The position numbers were made by a program, and so were the translations under genes. From Chamaelirium japonicum (lineage: Eukaryota > Streptophyta > Magnoliopsida > Liliales > Melanthiaceae), in NCBI GenBank assembly GCA_947650365.1, contig OX393551.1, positions 702,001 to 766,000 of the forward strand: a stretch of 64,000 nt of DNA, given 5' to 3'. Below the pieces are notes generated by a model. It worked only from the letters and a program-made list of their open reading frames with translations. It made no database searches and was not told where the DNA came from. Shown piece after piece: positions 60,195-64,000 of this stretch (position 1 is its first letter; every line of letters starts with the position of its first letter).

Positions 60195-62805
60195 TATACG
60201 ACCCCTTTAAGGTGGGGCATGTTTGATGACTTTCTCTTTCTCCTATCTCACAATACGTTATCAGCACAAAAATATCGAGCCCATCTAACCAGTCGTATGA
60301 AAACGGAGAGAGAAACGAAGATAGAAGTATAGTTTTGGAATTTAGATTCCTTCTTACTTCATACCTATATCCGTGGCCAATGGACTGGAGTAGAACTTCT
60401 TCTATTTTCTCTCTTTATTTATCTCTCTATTCTTTTTTCTCTTCTTCTCTCTCTTTTGTGGAGTTTTGGAATTTAGATTCCTTCTTACTTCACACCTATA
60501 CCTGTAACCAATGGATTGGAGTAGGACTTATTCTCCCTTCTAATTATGTTTATATCTCCGTTCTCTTCTCTCTTCTTCTCTCTCCTCTATCTTCGTTTCT
60601 CTCTCCATTTTCTTTCGACTGGTTGGCTGGGCTCGACATGTTCGTGCTGATAACGTATTATGAGATGGGAGAAAGAGCGAGCCATCAAACGTGCCCCATC
60701 CTAAAGGGGTTATATATTATTTATAGGGTAAGCTTACTTAGGGCCTAAGCAATCTATGGAAAACCCTAATCCATGAAAGAGAAGAGAAGAGAACAGGGAG
60801 ATTTAATTATATTATTGAGAAGTGGAGTTTTGGAATTTAGATTCCTTCTTACTTCATACCTATACCCGTAACGAATAGACTGGAGCAGGACTTCTTCTCT
60901 TTTCTCTCTTTATTCATCTCTCCATTCTCTTCTTTCTTCTTTTCTCTACTCACAACACATTATCGGTACGAACATGTCGAGCCCAGCTGACATGTCGTAA
61001 GAAAACGGAGAGAAACAAAGACTGAAGAGAGAGAAGAAGAGAGAAGAGAATGGAGAGATAAATAAAGAGAGAAGAAGCCCTGCTCTAGTCCATTGTCCAC
61101 GGGTATAGGTGTGAATTAAGAAGGAATCTAAATTCTAAAACTCTACTTCTCAATATTTGTACGACCCCTTTATGGTGGGGCACGTTTAACGGGTCTTCTT
61201 TGTCCTATCTCACAATACATTATCAACATGAACATGTCGAGCCCAGCCAACCAGTCGTACAAAAATAGAAAGAGAAACAAAGACAGAAGTGGAGTTTTTG
61301 ATTTTAGATTTCTACTTACTTCACACCTATACCCGTGGCTAATAGACTGGGGCAGGACTTCTTCTTTCTTCTTTCTTTATTTATCTCTCTGTTCTCTTTT
61401 CTTTTCTTCTCTCTCTTCTATAGAGTTTTGGGCTAGAGCAGAACGTTTTCTCCCTTCTATCTTCGTTTATCTCTCTGTTCTCTTCTCTATTCTATCTTTG
61501 TTTCTCTCTCAATTTTATTGTGACTTATCAGCTGGGATCGATATGTTCGTGCTGATAACGTGTTGTGAGATTGGAGAGAGAGAGAGAGCCGTCAAATATG
61601 CCCCACCCTAAAGGGGTCGTATAAATATTAAGAAGTGGAGTTTTGGAATTTAGATTCCTTCTTACTTCACTGCTATACCCGTGACCAATGGCTTGGAGCA
61701 GGACTTCTTCTCTCTTCTTTGTTTGTTTATCTCTTCGTTCTTTTTTCTCTTTATCTCTCTCTTCTGTCTTTATTTCTCTCTCTGTTTTCTTATGACGGGT
61801 TGACCGGGCTTGACATGTTCATGCTGATAACGTGTTATGAGAAGAGAGAAGAGAGAAGAGAAGGGAGAGATAAATGAATTATTTAACGACTAGGCTCGAT
61901 ATGTTCATACTGATAACGTGTTGTAAGATGGGATAAAGAGAGAGCCGTCATATGTGCCCCACCCTTTATATTATTTATATGGTAAGCTTACTTAGGACTT
62001 AAGCAATCTATGAGAAACCCTATTCCGAAAGAAAGATCCGACGGTGGATAATGAACTAGAGTAGGTCTTCTTCTCTCTTCTCTCTTTATTTATCTCTCTG
62101 TTCTCTTCTCTCTTCTTTTTAATCTTCTGTGGAGTTTTGGAATTTACATTCCTTCCTACTTCACACCTTTACCCGTGGTTAATGGACTGGACTAGGACTT
62201 CTTCTCTCTTCTTTCTTTGTTTGTTCCCTCTTCTTCTCTCTCTGCTTTCTTCGTTTCTCTCTCTCTCTTCTATCTTCATTTTTCTCTTTGTTTTCTTGTG
62301 ACTGGTCGGCTGGGCTCGACATGTTCGTGCTGATAATGTGTTTTGAGAAGAGAGAAGAGAATAAAAAGATAACCGAAGAGAGAAGAAGTACTGCTCTAAT
62401 CCATTCTCCGTTCTCTTCTCTCTTCTCCCATGGATTAGGGTTTACTATAGATTGCTTAGGCCCTAAGTAAGCTTACACTATAAATAATATATTACCCCTT
62501 TTGGATAGGGCACGTTTGACGGCTCTCTTTTTCTCCCATCTAACAACACGTTGTCGGATTTTTTCTGACTTCACACCTATACCCGTGGCCAATGGAATAA
62601 AGCTGAACTTTTTCTCTCTTCTCTCTTTATTTATCTCTCTGATCTCTTCTCTCTTCTTCTATCTCTTATGTTTTTGTTTATCTCTCCGTTTTCTTATGAC
62701 TGGTCGGTTGAGCTCGAAATGATCGTGCTGATAACGTGTTGTGAGATGAGTCAAAAAGAGAGCCGTCAAACGTGCCCTACCTTAAAGGGATCGTATAAAT
62801 ATTGA
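60195..62805. repeat. 3.37-kb tandem unit, copy 1, right part (after the Helitron)
   Basis: It resumes with tatacgacccctttaaggt. The first part matches the stretch after the empty site: gatgactttctctttctcc and aaaatatcgagcccat here, gatgactttatctttctcc and aaaatgtcgagcccat there. The rest is ordinary array, inverted at 40745-43353. Confidence 0.75.
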
Positions 62806-64000
62806 GAAGTAGAGTTTTGGATTTTAGATTCTTTTTTACATCACACTTATACCCGTGGCCAATGCACTAGAGTAGGTCTTCTTCTCTCTTCTCTCTTCTC
62901 ACATCATTTATCTCTCTGTTCTCTTCGTTCTTTTCTCTCTTCTGTCTTTGTTTCTCTCTGTTTTTTTGTGACTAGTCAGTTGGGGTTGACATGTTCATGC
63001 TGATAATATATTGTGAGAAGAGAGAAGAGAACAGAGAGATAAATGAAGAGAGAAGCGAACAGAGAGATAAACGAAGAAAGAAGAAGTCCTGCTCATATCC
63101 ATTTACCACGGGTATAGGTACGAAGTAAGAAGGAACCTAAATTCCAAAACTCCATTTCTCAATAACGTAATTAAATCTCTTTGTTCTCTTCTTTATCTCT
63201 CATATGGATTAGGGTTTCCTATAGATTGCTTAGGCCCTAAGTAATCTTACCTTTTAAATAATATACGACCCTCTAAGGGTTGGGAATGTTTGACGACTCT
63301 CTCTTTCGCCCATCTCACAACACATTATCAGCACGAACATGTCAAGCCCAGCTGACCAATCGTAAAAAAACAGAGAGAGAAATGAAGACAGAAGTGGAGT
63401 TTTGGAATATAGATTCCTTCTAACTTTACACATATACCTGTAGCCAATGGACTGAAGTAGGACTTCTTCTCTCTTCTATCTTTGTTTATTTCTTCGTTCT
63501 CTTCTATCTTCTCCAATGGATTTGGCTTTCTCATAGATTGCTTAGGCCCTAAGTAAGCTTACCCTATAAATAATATACGACCCCTTTAGGGTAGGGCACG
63601 TTTGATGACTTTATCTTTCTCCCATCTCACAGCACGTTATCAGCACGAAAATGTCGAGCCCATCCGACCAGTCGTAAGAAAATAGAGAGAGAAACGGAGA
63701 CAGAAGTAGAGTTTTGGAATTTAGATTCCTTCTTACTTCACACCTATACTCGTGGCCAATGGACTGGAGTAGGACTTCTTCTCTTTTCTCTCTTTATTTA
63801 CCTCTTTATTTTCTTCTCTCTACTTCTCTTTTTTTTGTGGAGTTTTGGAATTTAGATTCCTTCTTACTTTACACCTATACTTGTGGCCAATGGACTGGAG
63901 CAGGACTTCTTCTCTCTTCTCTCTTCTTTCTTTTCTCTTCTCTTTTTATCTCTCTCTTTTGTCTTCATTTATATCTCCGTTTTCTTGTAGTTAGTCGGTT
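62806..64000. repeat. 3.37-kb tandem unit, copy 2 (cut by the window end)
   Basis: It matches 55092-55845 followed directly by 60195-60620, that is, copy 1 without the Helitron. The unoccupied Helitron site lies between 63573 and 63574 in ctataaataatatacgac. Confidence 0.75.

Larger units (their letters stand above)
58961..64000. repeat. outer inverted repeat, right arm (runs off the window)
   Basis: The mirror of 39477-44601. It contains the first 1.23 kb of the Helitron (minus strand) and then array sequence. The match holds to the last base of the window. Confidence 0.85.

Noticed and set aside
7320-64000. Many small open frames of 60-152 codons with recurring wording such as LTSHLYPWPMDWSRTSSLF
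   Set aside because: They arise from the same M and L modules read in several frames and on both strands, are rich in Ser/Leu/Phe from pyrimidine tracts, start and stop at module edges, and show no known domain. I treat them as shadows of repeats.
7305-64000. Telomere-like ccctaa words
   Set aside because: They belong to ggccctaagtaagc and accctaaaggggtc inside the LTR-like module; there is no run of tandem ccctaaa.

Overview
This window looks like repeat-dense, probably heterochromatic nuclear DNA of a flowering plant. It shows a Ty3/gypsy element of Tat type, a Helitron, plant-style LTR sequences and very AT-rich tracts. I found no intact host gene, no rRNA or tRNA gene and no CRISPR array. 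The species cannot be told from the sequence.

Layout. (1) 1-7304 is the 3' part of a broken Ty3/gypsy (Tat-lineage) LTR retrotransposon: gag, protease, reverse transcriptase/RNase H, an antisense reading region, a 118-bp hairpin-bearing tandem array, and a 3' LTR that itself carries 43-bp hairpin repeats. It lies against, and probably inside, the repeat array that follows. (2) 7305-55845 and 60195-64000 form one long mosaic array built from a few modules. Module L is an LTR-like sequence, 168 bp when full length, with inverted ends, a TATA box and a conserved sequence after its 3' end. Module G is a short gag-like start (Met-Ser-Ser-Pro...). Module M is a purine/pyrimidine-rich stretch with a conserved ~65-bp block. 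Module A is a 70-90% AT tract with conserved ends. Modules occur in both orientations, and the switches recur at the same short motif. I read the array as a satellite-like derivative of a small Copia/TRIM-like LTR element. (3) 55846-60194 is a 4.35-kb non-autonomous Helitron on the minus strand. It sits cleanly between A and T, and an uninterrupted paralogous site lies about 3.4 kb further on at 63573/63574. It carries non-array DNA with a splice-donor-like signal, a strong hairpin and several internal duplications.

Large-scale structure. Arms at 39477-44601 and 58961-64000 (running off the window) form an inverted repeat of at least 5 kb. The left arm carries an inverted copy of the first 1.25 kb of the Helitron, so this duplication came after the Helitron insertion. 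Between these arms a second inverted repeat (44604-46470 / 50205-52065) has its own spacer. Higher-order units of about 2.3 kb occur at 8755-10975, 46910-49262 and 52321-54660. A ~3.37-kb unit is tandemly repeated from 55092 once the Helitron is discounted. The array has therefore grown by repeated segmental duplication and inversion.

The most interesting results are the sharply defined Helitron with its empty site, the nested giant inverted repeats, and the unusual 168-bp LTR-derived satellite with recurrent orientation-switch junctions. All repeat comparisons were made by eye, so divergence and copy numbers are approximate.
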